Positions 12,619 through 18,291 are shown, counted from the stretch's first letter. The stretch: DNA of 18,291 bases from JBAYFX01 sp041666965 (GCA_041666965.1 JBAYFX010000015.1:1-18291), one strand, 5' to 3'. The notes: generated by a model from the letters alone, not told the origin. Numbers and translations: made by a program.

Positions 12619-13701
12619 ATGTTGAGGCTTAGGTTAAACTCGATTTTAAGAAACTGGGAAAAGAAGTTGGTTTCTTTAAATGAGATTGGAGTATCAAAAC
12701 AGATAATTCTGGGTAATTTCAAGAGATTTCAATCTATAAACAAAGGTGAAATTTGGCCGGTGCTTAAGGGGAATGGATATGGAGCGGGGATTGAAGTGAT
12801 GAGTGAAGTTCTTGGGCCATTAAAACCACGTTATATAGTGGTGGATAGTTATATGGAGGCTTTGGATGTATGGTTAAAGCTACCATATCAAAGTGTATTA
12901 TTGATTGGTACAAACAATATCAATAATTTAAAAATGTTTGATTTTAAAAGGGTAACGATTATGGTACAAAACTTTGAAGATATTGAAGAGCTAAAAAGAA
13001 TAGATAAACCAATAAAAATTCATATTAAATTAAATACCGGGATGAATCGGCAGGGGTTTGACCAGGGAGATTTGGAAAAACTTAAAAAAATAATGGTCAG
13101 GGCGGAAAAAATAGAAGTGGAAGGAATTATGTCTCATTTGGCTAAGGGGGCTAATTTGGAGGAAACGAAAAAGCAGGAGAATATGTTTTTAGAGATGGTG
13201 GATCACCTTGATTTAAGCCCGCAATTTCTACACTTAGGAGCAACAGAGGGAATAACAACAGTTAAAAATAAGAGAATTAATGCTTTTCGGTTAGGGTTGG
13301 GAATTTATAGGGGGGCAATAAGGTGGAAATCGACAATAATTAAAATAAGGTGGGTAAAAAAGGGGGAGGGAGTAGGGTACGATTTAAGTCAAAAGCTGAA
13401 GCAGGATGGGTGGGTGGGGCTGATTGCGGCGGGGTATTATGAGGGAGTTGACAGAAGACTATCGGGAAAGGGGTGGGTTAAGTACAAAGATAAATATTAC
13501 CCAATAATAGGTAGAATAAGTATGAACATGATGAGTGTAAATTTTGGAAATATCAAACCCAAATTGTGGGAGGGGGTGGAAATAGTTGAGGCGGGTGTTT
13601 CGGGAATGTGTAGTGTGGACAAAATAGCCCAAGAGTGTCAGACAATACCCTATGAGATTTTAGTAAAACTTAATCCTAAGTTGAAAAGGGTAATAATTTA
13701 G
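12619..13701 (+). CDS. alr: Alanine racemase
   Basis: PLP enzyme that makes D-Ala from L-Ala. Motifs: WPVLKGNGYGAG (PLP Lys50; the usual form is VVKANAYGHG), IKLNTGMNRQGF, VEGIMSHLA, FLHLGATEG, FRLGLGIYRG, then the C-terminal beta domain with GVGYD (Tyr254, the second catalytic base), GLIAAGYYEGVDRRL and GRISMNM. The position of Asp in the usual SMDM motif is Asn303 here. Length (360 aa) is normal. The start at ATG 12619 lies 5 nt after a GATAAT box and has no Shine-Dalgarno. Together with ddl and murF it forms a D-Ala branch cluster. It lies divergent from the hydrolase-murF pair. Confidence 0.93.
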   Translation: MLRLRLNSILRNWEKKLVSLNEIGVSKQIILGNFKRFQSINKGEIWPVLKGNGYGAGIEVMSEVLGPLKPRYIVVDSYMEALDVWLKLPYQSVLLIGTNNINNLKMFDFKRVTIMVQNFEDIEELKRIDKPIKIHIKLNTGMNRQGFDQGDLEKLKKIMVRAEKIEVEGIMSHLAKGANLEETKKQENMFLEMVDHLDLSPQFLHLGATEGITTVKNKRINAFRLGLGIYRGAIRWKSTIIKIRWVKKGEGVGYDLSQKLKQDGWVGLIAAGYYEGVDRRLSGKGWVKYKDKYYPIIGRISMNMMSVNFGNIKPKLWEGVEIVEAGVSGMCSVDKIAQECQTIPYEILVKLNPKLKRVII

Positions 13702-13740
13702 GGGGGTTGGCAGACGGAAGTTAGGAGGTTACAATGGCCC

Positions 13741-13926
13741 ATGTTGGAAAGATTGAAGTGGCATCCGGAAATGAGAGATATAAATATTCAAGATGGAGTA
13801 AGTAGTCGATTGAATTTTAAAGTAGTATTGGGTGAATTAACATCAGAACTAGAAAATAGACGAGAGCATAGGGAAATACGACTAGAATCTGAAAGAATAT
13901 TTAAAGAGCTGGAGCATAAATTTTAA
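13741..13926 (+). CDS. Hypothetical protein, 61 aa
   Basis: Unrecognised short charged protein; its second half (LGELTSELENRREHREIRLE) is probably one long helix or coiled coil. GGAGG (13724-13728) lies 12 nt before the ATG, which is rather far. A competing ATG at 13734 has better spacing but opens only 23 codons. The frame is the same as alr: after the alr TAG there are 13 sense codons and no stop before this ATG, so it could be a detached C-terminal extension. It ends 5 nt before the convergent Hsp70-like stop. Confidence 0.4.
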   Translation: MLERLKWHPEMRDINIQDGVSSRLNFKVVLGELTSELENRREHREIRLESERIFKELEHKF

Positions 13927-13931
13927 TTTGT

Positions 13932-15287
13932 TTAAGCCAAACAAAGACCCAGGGCCACAGAGGTGAACGGGTCGGAGAAGAAGAGCTTGGAGTGAGAGAA
14001 CTTTTTGGCCAATAGGTTTTGAAAAACCGGAATTTTGGATGAGCCACCGGTTAGAAGAACTTGATTAATATCTGAGGAAGATAATGAGGCTAGTGCGAGG
14101 GCTTGGTTGATACAATCTTCAGATTCTTTCAATAAATCAGCTATATCAGCTTCAAATTGGGGTCGAGTAATGGAAAGGTTGATGTTAATATCGGAGTAGT
14201 TGGGATTAAAAACGGTTTGAGCGTTGTTTGATAGATCTATTTTGGCCTCATCTACCTGATGAAAAAAGTCATAACCATAGTCGTTTACAATTAAATTTTT
14301 TAAATTAACTATTGGTTGGGGGTCTTGAGCTTCCGCAATATATTTTTCCAGAGCCCCAATAAAATTGACGGTTTTACACATGGACAACTCATACCAGTTA
14401 CTAAAAACAGTATTGTAATAGTTTTGAGGGAATTCAAGACCTCGGGCAACTTTGACACCCTCGCCAAAATATTTAAGTAGTCGGTGCTCAACTAAGTAGG
14501 AATTTAACAAGTCGCCACCAATGGGAACTCCCGAAACTGAGAGGACTTTTTTGCTTGGAAACTCGATAATACAAACGTCAAGAGTGCCGCCACCAAAATC
14601 AAAAACCATGACATTTTGTTGGGAGTGAACATCTAGGCCATAGCTAAGGGCAGCTCCAACCGGTTCATATTCAAATTTTATATCTTTGAAGCCAGCAGTA
14701 GTAGCAATATTGGTCATGCGAGTAAGTGCCAATTGCTCTTGGGTTGGGTCGCCGACGTATTTGACCGGTCGACCGAGTGTAACTGAAGTGAGTGGAGAAC
14801 CAGTGAATGCCTCGGCCCGCTGTTTCATTTGACCCATAAGCATACCCAATAGTTCTTCCAGGCTGTAGAAATGATCAAAAAGAGTAGTACCTTTAAAAGA
14901 GGTGGAGGTTAAAACGGATTTGAGTGATTGGAGAAGTCGGCCGCGGCCGGAATCGTCTACCTCGATGATTTCGGGAACTTCAATTAGTTTGCCAACACCA
15001 CTAGCTGAGCTGGGACCGAAAGTTTTAATGACCCGGCCAGTATCAACTAAACGGGGAGGTTTTGGAGGAATAGTAGCTAAATCGTGTAAATAGCAGTCAA
15101 CCGCTTTTTGACCGGTTTCCAACCAACCTTGGGGATTAACGTATATGAGAGATTTTAAAATTTGGGGGTTGCTGTTTTGAGGATCGATGGGGAGGGCAGC
15201 GGGGGAGCCATTGACGAGGACGGAGAGGGAGGAGTTGGTGGTGCCCAAATCTAGGCCGCAGTGATGAGAGTTGTTTGATTTTGACAT
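13932..15287 (-). CDS. Hsp70-family ATPase without substrate-binding domain (YegD-like), 451 aa
   Basis: Actin-like ATPase of the Hsp70 family: phosphate-1 GLDLGTTNSS (11-20), connect-1 EPVGAALSYG (~208-217), phosphate-2 VFDFGGGTLDV (228-238) and adenosine motif LLTGGSSKIP near residue 412. The chain ends after the ATPase lobes, so the DnaK peptide-binding domain and lid are missing. Length and layout match YegD-like Hsp70 homologues rather than DnaK. Clients are unknown. It lies 109 nt downstream of rplA on the same strand, but a terminator and a promoter-like box lie between them, so it is probably a separate unit. No Shine-Dalgarno precedes the ATG. Confidence 0.88.
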   Translation of the reverse strand: MSKSNNSHHCGLDLGTTNSSLSVLVNGSPAALPIDPQNSNPQILKSLIYVNPQGWLETGQKAVDCYLHDLATIPPKPPRLVDTGRVIKTFGPSSASGVGKLIEVPEIIEVDDSGRGRLLQSLKSVLTSTSFKGTTLFDHFYSLEELLGMLMGQMKQRAEAFTGSPLTSVTLGRPVKYVGDPTQEQLALTRMTNIATTAGFKDIKFEYEPVGAALSYGLDVHSQQNVMVFDFGGGTLDVCIIEFPSKKVLSVSGVPIGGDLLNSYLVEHRLLKYFGEGVKVARGLEFPQNYYNTVFSNWYELSMCKTVNFIGALEKYIAEAQDPQPIVNLKNLIVNDYGYDFFHQVDEAKIDLSNNAQTVFNPNYSDININLSITRPQFEADIADLLKESEDCINQALALASLSSSDINQVLLTGGSSKIPVFQNLLAKKFSHSKLFFSDPFTSVALGLCLA

Positions 15288-15312
15288 AGGTGGTGCTAAA
15301 TCGAGTAAATCG

Positions 15313-15321
15313 ATTGTATCA
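15313..15321 (-). promoter_or_regulatory. Extended -10 promoter for the Hsp70-like gene
   Basis: On minus TGATACAAT (hexamer 15313-15318), predicting a start near 15306 and a leader of about 19 nt. A TTGACA (15326-15331) is only 7 nt away from this hexamer and cannot be its -35. Confidence 0.45.
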
Positions 15322-15344
15322 CGTCTGTCAAATTATGCGAGGAA

Positions 15345-15378
15345 GAAAAAACCCTCCCGAAAACTTTTGGGAGGGTTT
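15345..15378 (-). terminator. Intrinsic terminator after rplA
   Basis: A 10-bp stem AAACCCTCCC/GGGAGGGTTT (15349-15358 with 15369-15378) around a 10-nt loop is followed on minus by a run of T broken by one C. It lies 19 nt after the rplA stop and closes the secE-nusG-rplK-rplA region. Confidence 0.85.
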
Positions 15379-15396
15379 GAAGATTAAAAAAGAAAC

Positions 15397-16197
15397 TTAC
15401 TTATTGAATTCCACCTTAATCCCAGGACTCATGGTGGCACAAAGAACCAACTTTTTGAGTCGTTGAGGGCGAACAACCCGAATTAATTCGGTGACGTTGG
15501 CAATTAGCTCGGCTGCTGGTTGGGAAACTTTACCAATTACCAAATGAGCCACTTTGGCTTTTTTCTCGGTTTTAACCACGGTTTTGGCCACGGACAGCTT
15601 TTTGATGGCTTCATCGGGCTTGTCAGTTAAAGTACCAGACTTGGGGTTGGGCATTAGGCCGCGTGGTCCTAATAAACGGGCGAAAGGTAGAAGTTTGGGC
15701 ATGGTGACCGGAGTAGCAATTAAAACGTCAAAATTGATTTTGCCGTCTTTGATTTCGGCTAAAACCGCATCATTTAAAACTACAATTCTTTTGGCACCTA
15801 AATCAAGGTGGGGGAAGGTGATTTCTCCCAATTGGCCTTCTTCCAGAACGGTCAGGTGGGCTTCAACTTTACCGTCAAATTTGGTTAGTGTGGTTAGCTT
15901 GAGTAAATCCACTGCTTGGGCCAGGGGATAAAGTTTATTGATGTCAACTTGTTTTCGGGCGGCAAGGTACCGTTTGCTACGGACTCGAAGTTTTCTGACT
16001 TTGGACTCAGTGGAGGAAGTTTCACTTTCTTGGGGAGTTTCGGAAGTTGAGACTTCGGTAGTAACGGTGGATTCAACAGATGTATCTGTTGGTACTGAGG
16101 ATTCAGTCACTTGGCGAGAGGAAGTAGATTTGACTACTTTTTCCTTCTCTTCCACAGCAAGTTTCTTTTTTTTGTTTTCTTGTGTAGTTTTGGACAT
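15397..16197 (-). CDS. rplA: Ribosomal protein L1 (uL1) with long N-terminal extension
   Basis: Residues ~70-266 are L1: KRYLAARKQVDINKLYPLAQ, then AVDLLKLTTLTKFDGKVEAH, the highly conserved FARLLGPRGLMPNPKSGTLT, and the C-terminal MSPGIKVEF. L1 forms the mobile stalk at the ribosomal E site and in many bacteria represses its own mRNA. Residues 1-69 are a low-complexity Lys then Ser/Thr/Glu/Val-rich tail (SSVPTDTSVESTVTTEVSTS) with no place in standard L1 (about 230 aa). This tail is likely disordered. The ATG at 16197 has no Shine-Dalgarno; I see no good internal start, since the L1 body has no Met before its core. It follows a small Cys protein gene by 32 nt. Confidence 0.93.
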   Translation of the reverse strand: MSKTTQENKKKKLAVEEKEKVVKSTSSRQVTESSVPTDTSVESTVTTEVSTSETPQESETSSTESKVRKLRVRSKRYLAARKQVDINKLYPLAQAVDLLKLTTLTKFDGKVEAHLTVLEEGQLGEITFPHLDLGAKRIVVLNDAVLAEIKDGKINFDVLIATPVTMPKLLPFARLLGPRGLMPNPKSGTLTDKPDEAIKKLSVAKTVVKTEKKAKVAHLVIGKVSQPAAELIANVTELIRVVRPQRLKKLVLCATMSPGIKVEFNK

Positions 16198-16229
16198 TTT
16201 GGTTTATTAAATTTATAAATAACTAGAAA

Positions 16230-16496
16230 CTATAAAAGTTGGGCATCAACAACAGGTTCAACCATATGTGCGAGGCGTTGTTTTAGACATTCTTGGCAGG
16301 ATTCAGCCTTTGACCCAGTAATTTCAGTTACAATAATATTGTTATCTGCTTCCATTATTGAGGTTAGTGATCCTGAACATGATGGGCATGGTTGGAAATC
16401 AATATTGCATCTTATGCCTCCAGTAGTACAAGGGGTGATTGTTTCAGCCACAATGTGAGGATATCTACGAGCTAATTCGGTTGAAAGAAGTATCAT
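16230..16496 (-). CDS. Small Cys-rich putative zinc-binding protein, 88 aa (copy 1)
   Basis: The ATG at 16496 lies one base after the rplK stop (TAATATG), so it is probably translated by reinitiation after rplK. An in-frame upstream ATG inside rplK is rejected. It has Cys23 and Cys30, CPSC (37-40) and CQEC (67-70), the pattern of a two-knuckle zinc ribbon. The N-terminus LSTELARRYPHIVAETITP aligns without gaps to LSNELYAEYPYLIVNTTAP in the protein encoded after nusG, and the last CxxC falls at nearly the same residue number. No known ribosomal-operon protein comes to mind. Location suggests a role in ribosome assembly, translation or transcription; that is inference only. Confidence 0.65.
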   Translation of the reverse strand: MILLSTELARRYPHIVAETITPCTTGGIRCNIDFQPCPSCSGSLTSIMEADNNIIVTEITGSKAESCQECLKQRLAHMVEPVVDAQLL

Positions 16497-16497
16497 A

Positions 16498-16923
16498 TTA
16501 ATCGATAATTTCCAGACCCATGGAGCGGGCGGTACCCTCAACCATGCGCTTGGCAGCATCAAGATCAGTTGTATTAAAGTCAGGCATTTTGTCAGTAGCT
16601 ACTTTTTCGATTTGAGCTTTGGTAATTTTGCCTTTTTTCTCGCGCCCGGGAGTACCGGTACCTTTGTCTAAACCGGCAGCTTTTTTGAGCATGTCGGTAA
16701 CCGGAGGTTTTTTGAGAATAAAAGTGAAAGATCGGTCTTCAAAAATAGTGATGATGGCGGGAATAACGGAGCCTTTGAAATCTTTAGTGCGCTCATTGAA
16801 CTCATTACAAAAGTCCATGATTTTAATACCTTTAGGACCAAGAGCAGTACCTACAGGCGGAGCTGGATTGGCTGTACCGGCCTGAAGAGCTAGTTTAACA
16901 ACAGCAGTAATTTTTTTAGCCAT
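16498..16923 (-). CDS. rplK: Ribosomal protein L11 (uL11)
   Basis: Full-length (141 aa) L11: KKITAVVKLALQAGTANPAP with PPVGTALGPKGIKIMDFCNE (N-terminal domain), FTFILKKPPVTDMLKKAAG, then the RNA-binding C-terminal domain with KITKAQIEKVATDKMPDFN and AAKRMVEGTARSMGLEI. It binds 23S rRNA at the GTPase centre. The ATG at 16923 starts exactly at the family motif; the region before it is A/T-rich with no Shine-Dalgarno. Preceded by a promoter-like pair and a leader hairpin (16924-17032). Its stop is one base from the start of the Cys-rich gene. Confidence 0.96.
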   Translation of the reverse strand: MAKKITAVVKLALQAGTANPAPPVGTALGPKGIKIMDFCNEFNERTKDFKGSVIPAIITIFEDRSFTFILKKPPVTDMLKKAAGLDKGTGTPGREKKGKITKAQIEKVATDKMPDFNTTDLDAAKRMVEGTARSMGLEIID

Positions 16924-16953
16924 AGATATTAATTTTTAAATTAGAATTATTAA

Positions 16954-16990
16954 TTGGGTAAATCTGGAGGAAGCCCGGTTCATACGGTCC
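16954..16990 (-). promoter_or_regulatory. Leader hairpin before rplK
   Basis: On minus TCTGGA pairs with TCCAGA around a 19-nt loop that itself contains CCG and CGG able to pair. This could be an autoregulatory L1 or L11 site, as L1 controls the rplK-rplA leader in enterobacteria, but no specific L1-site match is claimed. Confidence 0.35.
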
Positions 16991-17003
16991 AGAACAGTGA
17001 TGT

Positions 17004-17032
17004 ATTATCCAACAAATAGGAGAAAAAGTCTA
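17004..17032 (-). promoter_or_regulatory. Candidate internal promoter for rplK
   Basis: On minus TAGACT (17027-17032), 17-nt spacer, GATAAT (17004-17009); predicted start about 16997, leaving a leader of ~73 nt before rplK. The 117-nt gap is the largest in the block. Confidence 0.45.
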
Positions 17033-17040
17033 GAACAGGT

Positions 17041-17304
17041 TTAGTCGTCTATTATAGTACCTACAAATAAATTGTCACTTGAACTAGTTGAACAATTTGA
17101 ACAATTTACTAAGGGGCGAGGAGCTAAATTGATTATTTGACCATCTAAGCCTGTACCTTGCTGTTCAACTTGGAATTCGCCAGGTAATTGTGTACACCGG
17201 GATGAAAAGAGGCAAGTGGATTGAGGTTGATCAGGTGCGGTGGTATTGACAATCAAATATGGATATTCAGCATAAAGCTCATTGGAGAGGGGGGTGGTAG
17301 ACAT
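17041..17304 (-). CDS. Small Cys-containing protein, 87 aa (copy 2)
   Basis: Its ATG shares one base with the nusG stop (TAATG), a classical coupling junction. Four Cys: Cys31, Cys37 and CSNC (68-71). It resembles the 88-aa protein after rplK: LSNELYAEYPYLI versus LSTELARRYPHIV at the same position, then a Thr/Pro segment, a Cys-containing middle and a CxxC near residue 68. The middle is polar (GEFQVEQQGTGLDGQIINLA). No signal or membrane segment. The missing Cys relative to copy 1 could mean a different or weaker metal site. Function unknown; its place between nusG and rplK hints at co-expression with ribosome and transcription factors. Confidence 0.65.
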   Translation of the reverse strand: MSTTPLSNELYAEYPYLIVNTTAPDQPQSTCLFSSRCTQLPGEFQVEQQGTGLDGQIINLAPRPLVNCSNCSTSSSDNLFVGTIIDD

Positions 17305-17900
17305 TACAGTTCTTTGGTGACTTGTAAAAAGTCAACTTCGACGGGAGTTTCGCGCTCAAAGAAGGTAACCAACACCCGCATTTTGCCTTTGGCTTGATCA
17401 ATGCTTTCAACAGTGCCAATAAAATCAGCAAACGATCCGGAGGTGATTTTGACCACGTCACCGATGGAGTAGGGGGTTTGGTATTTGGGTTTGTCTTCCT
17501 CAGTCGTTTGTAAAATTGTAGCCACTTCTTTGTCCGAAATTGGAGTGGGCTTGGAACCGACGCCAACAAAACCGGTGACACCGGGAGTGGTGCGAACCGT
17601 TACCCACGAATCATCAGTGACTACCATTTGAATTAAAACGTAACCGGGGAAGGTTTTTTCCTGAGTTTTGACCTTTTGGCCACGGCGGATGACCATTTTG
17701 GACTGAATGGGGACAATCGCTTCGAAAATGTAATCCGTTAAATTCATAGTTTTTATACGGGTGATGAGGGCTTCGATGACTTTATATTCGTGACCGGAGT
17801 AAGTGTTGATGACGTACCAAGCGGCGTCTATGGGAGGTGTTGAAGGAGAAAGAGTGAATTTAAACTCTTTTTTGTTGGTTTTGTCGTTGGTTTGAGGCAT
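17304..17900 (-). CDS. nusG: Transcription termination/antitermination factor NusG
   Basis: NGN domain from about residue 27 (AAWYVINTYSGHEYKVIEAL, RRGQKVKTQEKTFPGYVLIQ, TPGVTGFVGVGSKPTPIS) and KOW domain (YSIGDVVKITSGSFADFIGT and the following VESIDQAKGKMRVLV). NusG binds RNA polymerase and links it to the ribosome or Rho. The 26 N-terminal residues are a polar extension; an in-frame start nearer the NGN domain is not evident. It lies between secE and the Cys-rich gene, the standard secE-nusG order. The 5' region (17901-17951) contains the 32-nt element also found before rplJ, and no Shine-Dalgarno. Confidence 0.95.
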   Translation of the reverse strand: MPQTNDKTNKKEFKFTLSPSTPPIDAAWYVINTYSGHEYKVIEALITRIKTMNLTDYIFEAIVPIQSKMVIRRGQKVKTQEKTFPGYVLIQMVVTDDSWVTVRTTPGVTGFVGVGSKPTPISDKEVATILQTTEEDKPKYQTPYSIGDVVKITSGSFADFIGTVESIDQAKGKMRVLVTFFERETPVEVDFLQVTKEL

Positions 17901-17913
17901 TATTAGTACTTTA

Positions 17914-17945
17914 GCGCGCTGGTGCGCTGGTGCTTTAGTTAAAAA
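17914..17945 (-). repeat. 32-nt leader element, copy upstream of nusG
   Basis: Partner of 719-750 (29 of 32 identical). On minus it reads ACTAAAGCACCAGCGCACCA, then GCGC, followed by a second CTAAAG 15 nt before the nusG ATG. It fills most of the secE-nusG gap. Internal near-tandem 8-mers (GCGCGCTG, GTGCGCTG on plus) and a short GCGC-ACCA-GCGC hairpin are visible. Confidence 0.7.
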
Positions 17946-17951
17946 ATTAAA

Positions 17952-18284
17952 TTATTTGGTAGGTAGGGGAGATATATTAACTGAAACTTGGGGACTAATG
18001 ATAATTGATGGGATGATGGAGTTGGCGCTGGGGGTAGCGCTGGGGCTCAAAAGTGAATTTAAGTCATTTGGAGCGACTTGGTTTTGAGCTGGTTGTGTTT
18101 TGAGCTGTCCCAAAAGAGCAAAAGAATTAGTAAACAAATAGTCAAATCCCCCTAAAATCAGGGAAACAATGACCGAAAAGGATATTACCACAATCGTTAG
18201 GTTTATTAAAGCGTCGCGTTTGGGCCAGGTGATGTTTTTAAATTCAGCGACGACTTCGCGCAGAAACTTAAGGACTTTGGACAT
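17952..18284 (-). CDS. secE: Preprotein translocase subunit SecE with C-terminal extension
   Basis: Residues 1-60 are a one-helix SecE: amphipathic KVLKFLREVVAEFKNITWPK (the conserved WP..) followed by one transmembrane segment (about 27-48, NLTIVVISFSVIVSLILGGF). It clamps SecY in the Sec translocon. Most single-span SecE end near residue 60-65. Here about 48 more residues follow, rich in Ser, Pro, Asn and Gln (SPSATPSANSIIPSIIISPQ), which would lie outside the membrane. The ATG at 18284 begins at the family start; upstream sequence is cut by the window edge. nusG follows after 51 nt. Confidence 0.92.
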   Translation of the reverse strand: MSKVLKFLREVVAEFKNITWPKRDALINLTIVVISFSVIVSLILGGFDYLFTNSFALLGQLKTQPAQNQVAPNDLNSLLSPSATPSANSIIPSIIISPQVSVNISPLPTK

Positions 18285-18291
18285 GAGGGTA

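Noticed and set aside
13734..13805. 23-codon frame with well-spaced GGAGG before the 61-aa gene
   Set aside because: Very short, stops inside the longer frame, and shows no peptide signature. It might be a leader peptide, but there is no support beyond the Shine-Dalgarno.
15326..15331. TTGACA as -35 of the Hsp70-like gene
   Set aside because: The only good -10 (TACAAT, 15313-15318) is 7 nt away, and at 16-18 nt only poor hexamers are found. The extended -10 explains the promoter better.
15938..16210. Plus-strand 90-codon frame opposite the L1 extension
   Set aside because: It arises from the simple codon repeats of the Ser/Thr/Glu-rich rplA tail; its low-complexity product is expected from the reverse strand.
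1..18291. Alternative genetic code with TGA as Gly (as in some CPR groups)
   Set aside because: TGA is used as a normal stop at the ends of several genes (for example at 2789-2791 and in the ATGA junction at 11841-11844), and no conserved protein has an in-frame TGA.
1..18291. tRNA genes, CRISPR arrays, IS elements
   Set aside because: I found no T-loop-like GGTTCRANNCC with a pairing acceptor stem, no regularly spaced direct repeats and no transposase-like protein.

Overview
The window looks like a piece of a small-genome bacterium of the Candidate Phyla Radiation (Patescibacteria), with a Microgenomates-like flavour. That placement is an inference. It rests on the AT-rich, tightly packed genes, the many starts without a Shine-Dalgarno sequence, a membrane-anchored MurF-like ligase, a GT39-like membrane glycosyltransferase and the many orphan small proteins. 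TGA, TAA and TAG all serve as ordinary stops, so the standard bacterial code applies. I see no tRNA, rRNA, CRISPR array or transposase.

Right edge (about 15.3-18.3 kb, minus strand): the conserved secE-nusG-rplK-rplA block. Two small Cys-containing proteins are wedged into it, one directly after nusG and one directly after rplK. They resemble each other and are the most unusual thing here. A terminator follows rplA, and then an Hsp70/YegD-like ATPase.

Left edge (1-870, minus strand): rplJ and the start of rplL, headed by a sigma70-type promoter, an L10-leader-like RNA and an intrinsic terminator/attenuator. The usual rplKA-rplJL neighbourhood is therefore split by about 14.5 kb of other genes. 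Both nusG and rplJ are preceded by the same 32-nt element.

Middle: (a) 0.9-2.8 kb, four orphan plus-strand genes, three of which begin 5-8 nt after a -10 box; (b) 2.9-4.3 kb, a GT39-like membrane glycosyltransferase; (c) 4.4-6.2 kb, a small orphan, a membrane-anchored alpha/beta hydrolase and a nucleotidyltransferase-like protein; (d) 6.2-7.2 kb, a PLP aminotransferase, divergent from (e) 7.3-10.5 kb, methyltransferase, nucleoside deoxyribosyltransferase-like protein with a ribbon-helix-helix tail, HAD phosphatase and D-Ala-D-Ala ligase; (f) 10.4-13.9 kb, MurF-like ligase and alpha/beta hydrolase on minus, divergent from alanine racemase and a 61-aa orphan on plus.

Alr (L-Ala to D-Ala), Ddl (D-Ala to D-Ala-D-Ala) and the MurF-like ligase (dipeptide onto the UDP-MurNAc peptide) form the D-alanine branch of peptidoglycan synthesis, clustered within 4.5 kb. 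The plus strand is rich in G over most of the middle region whichever strand is coding. As a result, minus-strand proteins are L/S/T/P/N-rich and plus-strand proteins are G/E/V/R-rich.
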